64,000 nt of DNA, taken from positions 39,060,501 to 39,124,500 of the forward strand of contig NC_092340.1 of assembly GCF_046630445.1 (NCBI RefSeq), written 5' to 3'. The stretch is from Rutidosis leptorrhynchoides. Taxonomy: Eukaryota > Streptophyta > Magnoliopsida > Asterales > Asteraceae. The translations under genes were made by a program, and so were the position numbers. Of the stretch, positions 11,759-24,299 are shown piece after piece. How positions within the stretch are numbered: the stretch's first letter is position 1; every line of letters begins with the position of its first letter. The notes under the pieces are model-generated. The model was given only the letters and a program-made list of their open reading frames with translations. It was not told the DNA's origin and ran no database searches.

Positions 11759-13450
11759 TGATATTGCTCAATTACATCATATATATATCTTGCAATATCG
11801 TGTAAAATACTCTCGAATCAAGGATAGTTAAGGCAGTTTCTACAAGTAATACACAAAGGTATGAAAAGTGTATCGGAAAGTGGTTTATAAAGAGTTTTGA
11901 TGAATTATGACCATTCTATAAGTTGTGATTTCATCATAGTTGATCCCGATACAAGTTATGGTCAAATTAGCGCTCTAAAATGATAAAACAAGGCTTCAGG
12001 TATGTTGGACGCCGTCCAAAATGATTGGGACGCCGTCCAAATGAAGGGAGATTACAAAAAAACGAGACAGAACAATTCAGCACAACTGGACGCCGTCCAG
12101 AAATCTGGACGCCGTCCAACCCTTCTTTACTGGACGCCGTCCAGAAATCTGGATGTCGTCCAGAAGTAGGTTTCAGCCTACTTTTTACTGTTGACCAACT
12201 TTCACCACTTTAAAAAAGAGAGATATGATCAGATTCTAACAGTTACGAAACAGAGGAGTTCCAAGACGATTTTAGGAGCAAAATTGGAAAATTCCAAGCT
12301 CTTGGAAGAGGCTTAACATCCAAGAATCAAGATTCAACACCTTCTCCATTCAAGATTCATTCTCTATTAGGTTGATTTCTTGTTCTTCACAATGAATTCT
12401 ACTTATCAATTGATTGTTATTTTGTTTATTAATATGATTGTTGGCTAAACGCTATAATGTTTGTCTAGATTAATAACTGAGGTATTGGATGTAATCTTAT
12501 CGATTGAATGTGTTATGTGTGATAGTTTAAAGCTTGAATTAAAGAGCCATGCTTATTAATGTTAAATCATTTGTATCTAGTTAATTGATATGTTGTTGAT
12601 AAAGAGAACTCTTGTTGATGTATCATATTGATTTACAATCAACTTGTCTTAGATTGATTGTTTACTAAACCGGACCAAGGGGGTAAATTAGATCAAAATG
12701 ATTAGATGATATAGGAATGAATTGTGTAGAGCGAACGTAAAAGATAATTGTTATTCGAGTCTTTGATCTAGCTAATCAACTAGTCACAAACGAAAAGGTC
12801 TAGGTGATAGGGAACCCTCCACTTAGTAATTCTAGTTTGAATACTTGCTAAAGAGAACTCTTGGCAAGTCGATTTGGGTGATTAGCATATATATAATAGT
12901 TATTTGGTTACAAACACGAGAACTATAGAGAAAAGGGAACCCTTGATCTTGTAATCGAGTTTGCGTGTTTACTAAAGAGAACTCTTGGTAAATCTATTAG
13001 GTAACTCACACACATAGTCATTCAATCGGGTCTTAACAATAAAACTTACATCCAATACCGAGGGTAAAATATCTAGATGAACATTTCGTATCTTTGATCT
13101 TAATCAAACTATCTTGTTTGCTTTCTTTGCACTTGTTTTCATTATATAAACTTAAAAGACCAAAAATATTGTTTTTACTTTTAAATCTTCTCTGATTTGG
13201 CTAAATCGTTAAATAGCCACAAAAAACATAATATCTTGTACCTTCAAGTTTCATTTACTTAGTTAATCACAATATAGTTTCTAATTTTAGTTTGACTAAT
13301 CCAACTGTCCTTGGAACAATACACGGAACTAAACCATTATTTATACTACTACACGATCGGGTACACTGCTCGTTAGTGTGTAACAATCTTTAATCGGTAT
13401 TTTTTCATACTATTTCATATAACAATTCATATACCACGTTTTGCACATCA
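11759..13450 (+). mobile_element. Element C 5' LTR
   Basis: This 1692-bp LTR starts at TGATATTGC and ends at CACATCA, directly before the primer site. An 8-bp inverted repeat GATATTGC/GCAATATC stands at its start. It contains an array of GGACGCCGTCC palindromes (12007-12161) and five small palindromes of the form AAGAGAACTCTT or AAGGGAACCCTT between 12602 and 12986. The 3' LTR is 44 bp longer, mainly through extra palindrome units. Confidence 0.92.
12007..12161. repeat. GGACGCCGTCC palindrome array in the 5' LTR of C
   Basis: Perfect 11-bp palindromes lie at 12007-12017, 12028-12038, 12088-12098, 12107-12117 and 12132-12142, with a degenerate one at 12151-12161. The same array is present in the 3' LTR (about 42945-43144) and in the internal region before the env-like gene. 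Confidence 0.93.
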
Positions 13451-13456
13451 AGTTTT

Positions 13457-13474
13457 TGGCGCCGCTGTCGGGGA
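13457..13474 (+). other. Primer-binding site of element C (tRNA-Asp type)
   Basis: TGGCGCCGCTGTCGGGGA follows the LTR end by six bases. It matches the tRNA-Asp-type primer site known from Athila elements (TGGCGCCGTTGCCGGGGA) with two differences. Confidence 0.85.
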
Positions 13475-13626
13475 CAGTTTTGTGTCAAAATAGAATTGTT
13501 AACTAATTTGTGATTAAGTAGTTTCTTAATAATTTTAAATTATTAATAGTCTTTGATTTTAATTTTATAGAATCGGTGCATTTAATAGTTTTGTTAGTTG
13601 TGTGATTGACAGATTTTAGGTTGCAT

Positions 13627-15331
13627 ATGCCACATACCCGAAGTTCAGATTCTCCATTACTTACACCGCTTACAGAACCTGATAGAAGGCTTGGTAGGAT
13701 CCCAAAAGAAGTACTTGAACTTTTTGAATCTTCATCAAAGCAGGAAAGAATCAAGTACAACCAAGCCGAGATATTCTGAATTTAGTGAGCCCGCTCCTCC
13801 TCCAAAATTTGAAATGGAAGGAGAAGCAAGACCGGTGGTACCAAGATAATCAATGGCAGCCAAGATGAAGGCAACCCGAACCGGACAAGGTAGTGCTATT
13901 ACTTCGCCCACTGGTGAGGTAAATTTTGAAATAAACGGACCTATTCTTCAAATGATTAATAACAGGTGTCAATTTGGTGGTGGTCCGAATGAAGATGCAA
14001 ACGAACATATTCGTCTTTTTCAAGAGATATGTCTTCTTTTCAAACTTAAACCAGACACTGACCAAGCCATATTTTTAAGACTTTTCCCATGGACACTCCA
14101 CGGGGAAGCACGAAGTTGGTTAGATTCATTGGCCAAGGCTACTATAGAAACTTGGGATGGTATGTTGGAAAAATTTCTTAAGAAATATTTTCCAGCTTCT
14201 AAGTCCGCGAGACTCCAACACAAAATTACCCAATTCTGTCAAAAGCAGATGGAAACCTTGTACGAAGCATGGAATCGATTTTTCAAAATGCTAAGAGGTT
14301 GTCCAAACCATGGTTTGGATACCTTCCAAAAAGTCCAAATCTTTTACAAGGGTTGTGATGTTGCAACCCGAATTTCCATTGATCAATCGGCCGGAGGTTC
14401 ACTTATGGACAAAACTGAGCAAGAGGCTTATGAGATAATCGAGAAGCTAGCCGATTATTCTCATGAGTGGCATCAAGAACGACCAATTACTCGTAATGCT
14501 TAAGTCCAAAGCGCCGGTTCTTATGATGACCTTAGTTCCCTAAGTGTGAAAATATACGGTGTTGCTCGAAACATGGACAAAATCACCAAGGAAATTCATA
14601 GTATGAAAGTAGGTTGTGAATACTGTGGTGGTCTCCATTTAGGAAAAGATTGTGATGCCGGTTTAACAATGGCTCAAAAAGAAGAAGTGGTTTTCATAAG
14701 CCAAAGAAATAATACTCAATTTCAAGGAAGAGCCCAGTTTAACCGGAACTTCAACAACCCCTACAACCCTCATGGTCAAAATTCCAATTACCAATAAGGG
14801 TCAAGTAGTGGGTTCCAACAACAAACTCCGGGTTTTTATCAAAAACCCCAACAGGAAGATAAAAAGTCAAATTTGGAGAGTATGTTGGAAAAGTTGATTG
14901 CATCACAAACTCAGCTTGTTACAAACATAAACCAAACAAATGAGAAAAACGAACACCAGTTTAGAAACCAACAAGCCACAATTCAGAATTTGGAGAAGCA
15001 AATGAGTGGTTTAGCTAGTTTACTTAGTGAAAGAAAACCAGGGAGTTTACCGGGCGATACCAATAAGAACCCCCGAAATGAGCACGCCAATGTTATCACC
15101 ACACGGAGTGGTCTAGCATACGAAGCTCCAAGAATGCCCGAAAATTCTGATTTCAGTGTTCCGTTGAACCGAAATGATGAACCGGTTAAGGAGCCGGAAC
15201 AAGTGGTTGAAAAGGAAGAACGGGAGAAACCCGTAGTGAAGCCATATCAACCATCGCTCCCATACCCAAGGAAGCAACAACAAGAAAGGCTAGAAGCTGA
15301 AAGGTCAAAATTTCTAGATATGTTTAAATAA
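13627..15331 (+). pseudogene. Element C gag
   Basis: The probable original start is the ATG at 13627, followed by a frameshift before 13853. From 13853 one frame runs through gag and on into pol. The gag core holds FPWTLHGEARSWLDSL, FLKKYFPASKSARLQ, LYEAWNRFFKMLRGCP and IFYKGCD. A zinc knuckle-like CEYCGGLHLGKDC lies near 14620-14655, and a Gln/Asn-rich stretch is followed by a coiled-coil-like segment (about 14870-15030). In-frame TAA codons at 14501, 14795 and 15329 all sit where the family normally has Gln. The protein would form the particle shell. This copy is inactive unless suppressed. Confidence 0.88.
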
Positions 15332-17863
15332 ATTAACATAAATATGCCTTTTATTGATGTGATCTCAGGTATGCCAAAGTATGCTAAGTTTTTAAAAGAC
15401 TTACTTACTAATCAGAAGAAAATGGAGGAACTTTCATCCGTCACCATGAATGCTAATTGTTCAGCTATTTTGATGAACAAAATACCAAAGAAGTTAGCAG
15501 ATCCTGGGAGTTTTACCATACCATGTCTCGTAGGAGATTTGGAATGCATTAAAGCATTAGCGGATTTAGGGGCTAGCATAAATTTAATGCCTTATTCATT
15601 ATATGTAAAGCTAAACCCCGGGGTACTAAAACCAACCCTAGCAGACCGCTCTGTTAAATTCCCTCATGGAATTTTAGAGAATATATTAGTAAAAGTGGGT
15701 ACCCTAGTATTTCCGGCCGATTTTGTAATTTTAGACATGGAAGAGGACACACGTGTGCCTCTTATATTAGGTCGACCTTTCCTCAATACTGCTAGAGCTA
15801 TGATAGATGTTCATGGGCAGAAATTGACCCTTAGTATTAAGGATGTTAAGGTTACCTTTTCCGTTGACCATGCCTTGCAATACCCTGAGTCTACTGATGG
15901 CCAATGTTATTATTTGCAAACCATAGACGCATATTCGGAGTTGTTGCAGGAATTTCCAGAATTGCAAGGTTCGGGAGAATGCATTTTGGCGGAAGGTGAT
16001 GAAGAAAACATGGTGGAAGAAGTGGAGATGTTGACCACCTTGATGGCTAACGGTTATGAGCCAAATGATGAAGAATACAGAAATTTGAATTTAAAAAATG
16101 AGTACCGATGTAAAATATCGATTGAAGAACCTCCCGTTTTGGAACTCAAACCACTTCCAAGTCACTTGGAATATGCTTACCTTCAAGAGGATTCTACTCT
16201 CCCGGTTATCATTTCATCCGAACTCTCTGCAAATGAGAAGTCTAAACTTGTTTCCATGTTAAAAGCCCATAAACCGGCTCTAGCATGGAAAATTCATGAC
16301 ATCAAGGGTATAAGTCCCTCTTACTGTACACATAAGATATTAATGGAAGATAACTATAAGCCATGTGTACAAAGACAAAGGCGACTGAACCCTAATATGC
16401 AAGAGGTCGTTAAAAAGGAGATTGTCAAACTCCTAGATGCGGGTCTTATTTACCCAATTTCAGATAGTCCTTGGGTGAGTCCGGTCCAATGTGTACCCAA
16501 AAAGGGTGGCATGACCGTTATCACCAATGAAAACGATCAATTAATTTCCACTAGGACTATCACGGGTTGGAGGGTATGTATTGATTATAGAAAATTAAAT
16601 GATGCTACCCGAAAAGACCACTTTCCCCTTCCTTACATTGATCAAATGTTGGAAAAGTTAGCAGGAAAGAACTTTTATTGTTTTCTTGACGGTTTTTCGG
16701 GATATTTCCAAATCCCTATAGCACCCGAGGACCAAGAGAAAACCACCTTTACATGCCCTTATGGTACTTTCTCCTATCGACGTATGCCCTTTGGCTTATG
16801 CAATGCTTCTGCTACCTTTCAAAGGTGTATGGTAGCTATTTTTCATGATATGATTAAAGACTTTATGGAAGTATTCATGGATGACTTTTCAGTCTTCGGT
16901 GATTCTTTTGATTCATGTCTTCATAATCTTGTGCGTATGTTGATTAGGTGTGAAGAATCTAATCTTGTACTTAACTGGGAAAAATGTCATTTTATGGTAA
17001 GAGAGGGCATTGTTTTAGGTCATAAAATTTCCTCTGCGGGACTGGAGGTGGACAGAGCTAAAGTGGAAGTCATAGCCAAATTACCACCACCGTCAAATGT
17101 GAAAGGTGTAAGAAGTTTTCTGGGGCACGCCGGTTTCTACCGTCGGTTCATTAAAGATTTTTCTAAAATTGCAACCCCGATGAACAAACTTCTTGAGAAA
17201 GACGCTCCATTTGTCTTCACGGACGAGTGTCTTAACGCCTTTAACCTCCTTAAAGCAAAACTCACACAATTACCCATTCTCATATCACCGAATTGGTCAA
17301 TTCCATTCGAACTTATGTGTGATACTAGTGACTTTTCTATTGATGCCGTCTTGGGGCAAAGAATTGAAAAACATTTCCAGCCCATTTATTATGCTAGTAA
17401 GACATTGCAAGGAGCCCAAATTAATTACACTACCACCGAGAAGGAACTCCTGGCAATTGTCTTTTCGTTTGATAAATTCCGATCCTATTTGGTAATTGCA
17501 AAGACGGTTGTCTATACATACCATTCAGCAATAAAGTACTTGCTTGCTAAGCAAGATGCTAAACTCCGGTTAATACGTTGGGTCTTGCTTTTGCAAGAAT
17601 TCGACATCGATATTAAAGACCAAAATGGGGCCGAAAACCTAGCTGCCGATCACCTTTCTCGACTTGAGAACCCGAATCTTGAGGTTCTCCATGAGACTGT
17701 TATCCAAGATAACTTTTCGGACGAAAATCTCATGAAAATTGAGAAAATTGATGATCCTTGGTTTGTTGACATAGCCAACTATCTTGTTGGAGGGTACTTA
17801 GAAACCGGTTGGTCACATCAGAAAAGAAAAAAAATCTTTAGTGACCTGAAATACTACTTCTAG
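15332..17863 (+). pseudogene. Element C protease, reverse transcriptase and RNase H
   Basis: The block continues in the gag frame, so the ancestral product was a gag-pol fusion. The Athila-type protease has ALADLGASINLMP and ILGRPFL (about 15560-15780). RT follows with SPWVSPVQCVPKKGG, CIDYRKLNDATRKDHFPLP, FLDGFSGYFQIP and the intact catalytic FMDDFSVFG. RNase H has FELMCDTSDFSIDAVLGQ, YASKTL and TTEKELLAIVF. The later YTDHSA motif reads YTYHSA, an Asp-to-Tyr change. The domain ends with the group-typical ADHLSRLENP. The TAG at 17861-17863 stands where Trp is usual. Confidence 0.93.
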
Positions 17864-18597
17864 GAAGACCCTTATCTTTTTAGGCGTTGCACAGATGGTA
17901 TGATTCGGAGGTGCGTTTCGGTAAAGGAATGCACTCAAATTCTTCTTGATTGTCACCGTGGTCCAACGGGTGGGCACTTTGGTCCCCAAAATTACGGGGA
18001 GGAAAGTTTACGAGGCCGATTTTTATTGGCCTACAATATTCAAAGATGCCTACACTATTTGTAAGGCTTGTGACGCGTGCCAACGGGCCGGTCAAATCAC
18101 TAAACGGGATGAAATGCCTCAACAAAGCATCCAAGTATGCGAGGTGTTCGATGTTTGGGGAATTGGCTTTATGGGGCCCTTTCCAAAATCTCATTCTTAT
18201 CTCTACATACTCGTAGCCATTGATTATGTTTCCAAATGGGCGGAGGCAAAACCTCTCCCCACAAATGATGACCGAGTTGTAGTAACCTTTTTAATGGAAC
18301 TTTTCTCAACGTACCTTATCAGTGACCGGGGCACCCACTTTTGCAATAAGCAATTAGAAAAGGTGTTGAAAAGATATGGAGTGATCCATAAAATTTCAAC
18401 ATCTTATCACCCTCAAACAAGTGGGCAGGTAGAGAATACCAATCGATCTCTAAAACGCATACTTGAAAAGACCGTTGGTGCAAATCCAAAAGAGTGGTCT
18501 GTTAAGTTAAACGATGCATTGTGGGCCTTTCGCACAGCCTACAAAACACCTATTGGAACCACTCCTTTCCGAATGGTATACGGAAAAGCATGCCATC
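17864..18597 (+). pseudogene. Element C integrase, N-terminal and catalytic parts
   Basis: After the TAG the frame reads EDPYLFRRCTDG and a His-His-Cys-Cys zinc region ([11 protein letters not shown], then CKACDACQR). A +1 frameshift near 17985-18000 separates the two halves. The first catalytic Asp is missing, because GIDFMGPFP reads GIGFMGPFP. The second Asp (LISDRGTHF) and the Glu ([12 protein letters not shown]) are present. Element D cuts the gene at KACHL, and the C-terminal part continues at 37715. A complete integrase would insert the cDNA, but this one cannot be active. Confidence 0.9.
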
Positions 18598-20306
18598 TGA
18601 TATTGCTAAAAATGAACACGTATTTAGTCGCAATATCGGTCCGAGATAATAAGTTTTTATTAGTATTTGTTTCATTTTCAAGTTGTAACTGTATAAATAT
18701 ATAAAAGTGAAGACGGAGTGCAAAAATGAATAATTAATCAAGAAAACATCAAAATACGAAGAGGTACAAGCAACATAGTAGAATGTACGAGAAAAAAAGC
18801 ATGGACACCAGTTCTAGAATGATTTTCGAGTCCAAAGTGGCGGCCATCACAAGCCAAATCCCTTCTGACACGGGTTGCACATTGGATTAGAGTAATAATA
18901 TAAAAGATGGGACAGTTACCTAACTTTGGTACACTATCATATAAAATACTCCGTATTGTTCAATTGCTTTGCACTGTAGTAGGATGGTGAGCATAAAAGT
19001 CAGTAAAAGAATAATTAAAAATGGAGAAGGGATCCACAAGTTTTGTCAAGGAGAATCTCACAAATGATATATACTCCCTGCACACAAACGTAAGAGGAGA
19101 GAGAGAAGAGGGGACATCAAGAAAAGAAAACTCTCACATTTTAAGAGTCAAAAGACTCACGAACTCCCAGACACACACACACACGAGTTCCATGTTCCAT
19201 TTCTATTTTAATTTCCATGTACTAGTTTATTGTGGACTGTGAATTATATTGTACGGGTGTTTTTATTTCAAGTTTCAACCGTTTGAAGAGAATGAAAGTG
19301 AAGATGTTTGTAAGTTGTATTTTTTCTCTCCGTCCTATGGCTCGTAGCTAAATTTATACTATGTTCATCTAGTCCAAATAATCGTAATGTTTGATTAAAA
19401 ATAACAGTTTGGGTTAATTAAATTTATACTTTTATTTAATGTTTACACAAATTAACATTCTTATTAATACTTTTAATCAACTTAATTGGTAGGTGTGATT
19501 GTCTAATAGAGTGATAACTCATTGGAGTCTATTACACTTATTTTCAAAACATCTAAATTCCTTATTCATTAGGTGATTATGATTATCCCATTTAGTGACG
19601 TTTATAGGGAGCTGTTGCAATCATTTTAAATGAATATTTGGGTTGGGTAATTGAAAATTACTCTTGAACAAGGAAATGAATTAAGTTTTACTAATAGTTA
19701 AGATAAGGGTGGATTATATACAGTGACAACTGGTGTAATTGTTGACATAAGTGAAAACCGCGTCATAGTGTAAATCATTATTTATAGGCATATTTAATTA
19801 TAGTCGTTAGGACCCCGGTGACAAGGACACTTGCGTTGGGTAGTTTTGACTATATATCCGCGCTAGAGAATTCTAGGTGAAGTCATTAAATATTTCTGGT
19901 ATAAAGGAAATTAACCCATAATTTATAAAGAAAAATATCAAACATTACGTATTAAAATGACTAGATGAACATAGTCCTTTTTATTATATTTATATCTCTT
20001 TGCATAATTATTGTTTTTATTTATTATTTTAAATATTTGAAAATCAATCGACAAACCGGTCATTAAACGGTAAATCCCCCTTTATAGTTATAGTTATATA
20101 TAGATTATAATCCTTAAACTATAAAAGAAAAGCAAAAAAATATATATATATATCAAGTCCGGTGGAACGAACTTCGGATTTACCCTAGCTATATTACTAT
20201 ACAATAGGTATACTTGCCTATTATGTTGTAGTAGAATTTAGGTATATTACGTCCGTAATTTTATATAAAACTTGTAGCCATTTTATATACCCCTACGTCG
20301 ACATCA
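18598..20306 (+). mobile_element. Element D 5' LTR
   Basis: This 1709-bp LTR has the inverted repeat GATATTGC (18599-18606) with GCAATATC about 25 bases later, as in element C. It contains a 618-bp MITE-like block at 19358-19975. Confidence 0.93.
19358..19975. repeat. MITE-like block with terminal inverted repeats inside the D LTR
   Basis: ACTATGTTCATCTAGTC at the left edge is repeated in inverse at the right edge (GACTAGATGAACATAGT). The similarity extends inward to CGTAATGTTTGAT. The same block is present in the 3' LTR (about 36757-37374), so it was part of the LTR before D inserted. No target duplication is clear. Confidence 0.6.
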
Positions 20307-20312
20307 AGTTTT

Positions 20313-20330
20313 TGGCGCCGCTGCCGGGGA
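20313..20330 (+). other. Primer-binding site of element D (tRNA-Asp type)
   Basis: TGGCGCCGCTGCCGGGGA lies six bases after the LTR end. It differs from the C site at one position. Confidence 0.88.
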
Positions 20331-21578
<1,248 letters not shown>

Positions 21579-24299
21579 ATGCACCGAGAAAAACGTTCAC
21601 CACCTTTTATACGTTCACCACCTGTAACCAGATCAAAACATCTAGCCAATATTGTCGCCACTGATTTTTCTTTATAATCATCATCAAGTCGAACAAGTAC
21701 TCCAATTCAAATTTCTGATAATCCATTTTTTGAACCCGAATTCAAAATTGAAAACCCGGGGGATATTCAAGGACAATTCCAAGATCCAGAACTACTAATC
21801 ATTCCTCCTGAACCACAAACCGTTAAATCAGAATCTTCTAGTGATTCGGATTCAACAATTTCAAATATGGAAATAACGGAACCTCAAAGTATGGAAGACC
21901 GAATGAGAGCCACATGCACGGGCCAAGGTCACGCAATTATTCAGCCAGATGTTAATGCGCCAGATTTTGAAATCAAAGGACAAATCCTACACATGGTCAC
22001 CAATCAGTGCCAATTTAGTGGTACAACAAAAGAAGATCCAAATGAACATCTTCGAACTTTTAATAGGATTTGTAATCTATTTAAAATTCGAGAAGTTGAG
22101 GATGAAACTATTTATCTTATGTTGTTCCCCTGGACTTTAAAAGGAGAAGCCAAAGATTGGCTAGAATCGTTACCTGAAGGAGCGATTGATACATGGGATG
22201 TTTTAGTTGAGAAATTTCTTAAAAGATTCTTTCCGGCATCTAAAGCCATGAGACTTCAAGGAGAAATTGTTACGTTCGCGCAAAAGCCAAATGAAACATT
22301 ATATGAGGCGTGGACAAGATTCGGAAAGTTGTTGAGAGGATGTCCTCAACACGGTTTAGATACTTATCAAATAGTACAAATATTCTACCAAGGATGCGAC
22401 ATTGCTACACGAAAAGACATCAACATAACAGCTGGTGGTTCCATTATGAAAAAAACCGCAACCGAAGCTCACAAAATCATTGATAACACAGCCTCCCACT
22501 CACATGAGTGGCACCAAGAAAAAGATATCTTTCGTTCATCTAAAGCGGCTAGAGCCGATTCTAGCCATGACTTTGATTCCGTTTCCGCAAAAATAGATGC
22601 TTTCGAGAGACGAATGGAAAAGATGAATAAAGATATTCACGCAATACGAATCAGTTGTGAGCAATGCGGTGGACCACACTTAATGAAAGATTGTAATGTT
22701 GAACAAACGATGGAACAACGTGAGAATGTTTCCTACATGAACCAAAGGCCGGGAAATAATTATCAAAATAATTATCAACCGTCAAGGCCAAACTTCAATC
22801 GAAATTAAAACATTATTTACAATCCAAATGGACCCAACAATAACTCATATAACCAACAAGGTCCGAATAACCAATCAACTCAAAACAACACTTTCAATCA
22901 ACAAAGACCTGGCTTATATAAACCACCACAACAAACCGAAGAGAAAAAGCCAAATCTGGAAGAAATGATAGCAAAGCTAATGGAATCTTAAACACAATTT
23001 ATTACATCTCAAACCCAAACAAATGAGAGGTTTGATCAGTCATTAAGAACTCAACAAGCTTCCATTTTGAATCTAGAAAAACACGTAGGTACTCTTGCTA
23101 GCATGATGAGTGAGAGGGAACAAGGAAAGCTACCGAGTAACACTGAAGTAAATCCTCAGAATGAGAATGTTAATATGGTTTCAACGAATTCTGAAAAATC
23201 AGCATCAGAAGATGGGAAGGTTTTAGATGTAAGTAACGATGAAGAAGTTACACCACCACCACCACCCGAGTATGTAAAGCCAGTGGTTGCACCATACAGA
23301 CTACCCATCCCGTTTCAAAAAAAAAAAGGAGTTGAGTATGAGCAAGTGATAGGTAATAAAGTTTGTGATACCTTTGGAAAGAAGAAGAAGAAGAATAAGA
23401 AAGTACAAGAAACTAAAACCGTAAAAATAAACCCGGTAAAGACAGTTCCACCGAAACTTCCACCCAGGTTGGTTGATCCGGGTGAATTTATTGTTCCTTG
23501 TCTACTTAGTGATTGTGTCATGTATGATGAACTAGCAGATTTAGGTGCAAGTGTGAGTGTTATGCCTCTTTCATTATATAAGAGATTAGGAGTAGGTGAG
23601 TTAAGTCCAACAGAGATGAGTTTTCGACTCTTTGATCAAACCATTAGGCACCCAGTTGGAATTGCTGACAACCTACCCGTTCAAGTAGGTAATTTAACCT
23701 TTCTAGTAGAATTTATTGCCATTGACATAGAAGAGGACTCAAACATTCCTCTAATTTTAGGTCGACCATTCTTAGCGTCCACCGGGGCGTTATTTGATGT
23801 AAGAGAGGGTAGAATGACACTTAGTAATGATGAAAAATCGATCACCTTTTTGATTCAAAAGTCTAAATCTCCACCAACCAGAACCGTTGAACCAGCAAAA
23901 ACGATTGGTAAGAACCATGTTGTTTTACCAACCCCAACGGTAGTGCTTAGCAATAATAAAATGCCTAAGTGTGGGGAAAATGAAGTAACACCTAATGATG
24001 ACCTGATAACAAAGAACCCCGTTGTTGATACGAAATTAAATGATCCCGTTATTAATAGTTCAATGAAGAAACTTATTAAACGGATTCGCGATGCTAGAAC
24101 CAAGGGGAACTTTAAGTTATGTAACCGGTTAGTATCCAATCTATCGCCTAAAGAAAAGGCAAAACTAGTTGAATTTGTGGATATTACATAGGAATCCGAC
24201 CAATGGCTTAAAGCAAAAGTCACAGATATGCAAGTTGATTATGGTCAAAGAGAAATTGACAATGAAGTTAACTACAATTTCGACACCACATCTACCTAA
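21579..24299 (+). pseudogene. Element D gag-protease
   Basis: One frame runs from the ATG at 21579 to a TAA at 24297-24299, about 906 codons. It is broken by four in-frame stops: TAA 21675, TAA 22806, TAA 22989 and TAG 24189. All fit changes from CAA or CAG. The gag core resembles that of C (FPWTLKGEAKDWLESLPEG, FLKRFFPASKAMRLQ, LYEAWTRFGKLLRGCP), and the zinc knuckle-like CEQCGGPHLMKDC lies near 22660. A retropepsin-like domain follows (PCLLSDCVMYDELADLGAS, ILGRPFLASTGALF; about 23490-23830). The protein then ends after a Lys-rich tail where RT would begin in C. Only packaging and processing functions were encoded. Confidence 0.88.

Noticed and set aside
12025-12213. Arg/Pro-rich ORFs over the GGACGCCGTCC arrays (also 38342-38566 and 42940-43176)
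   Set aside because: The repeated GRRP/LDAVQ words come from the palindrome array, and the frame changes between copies.
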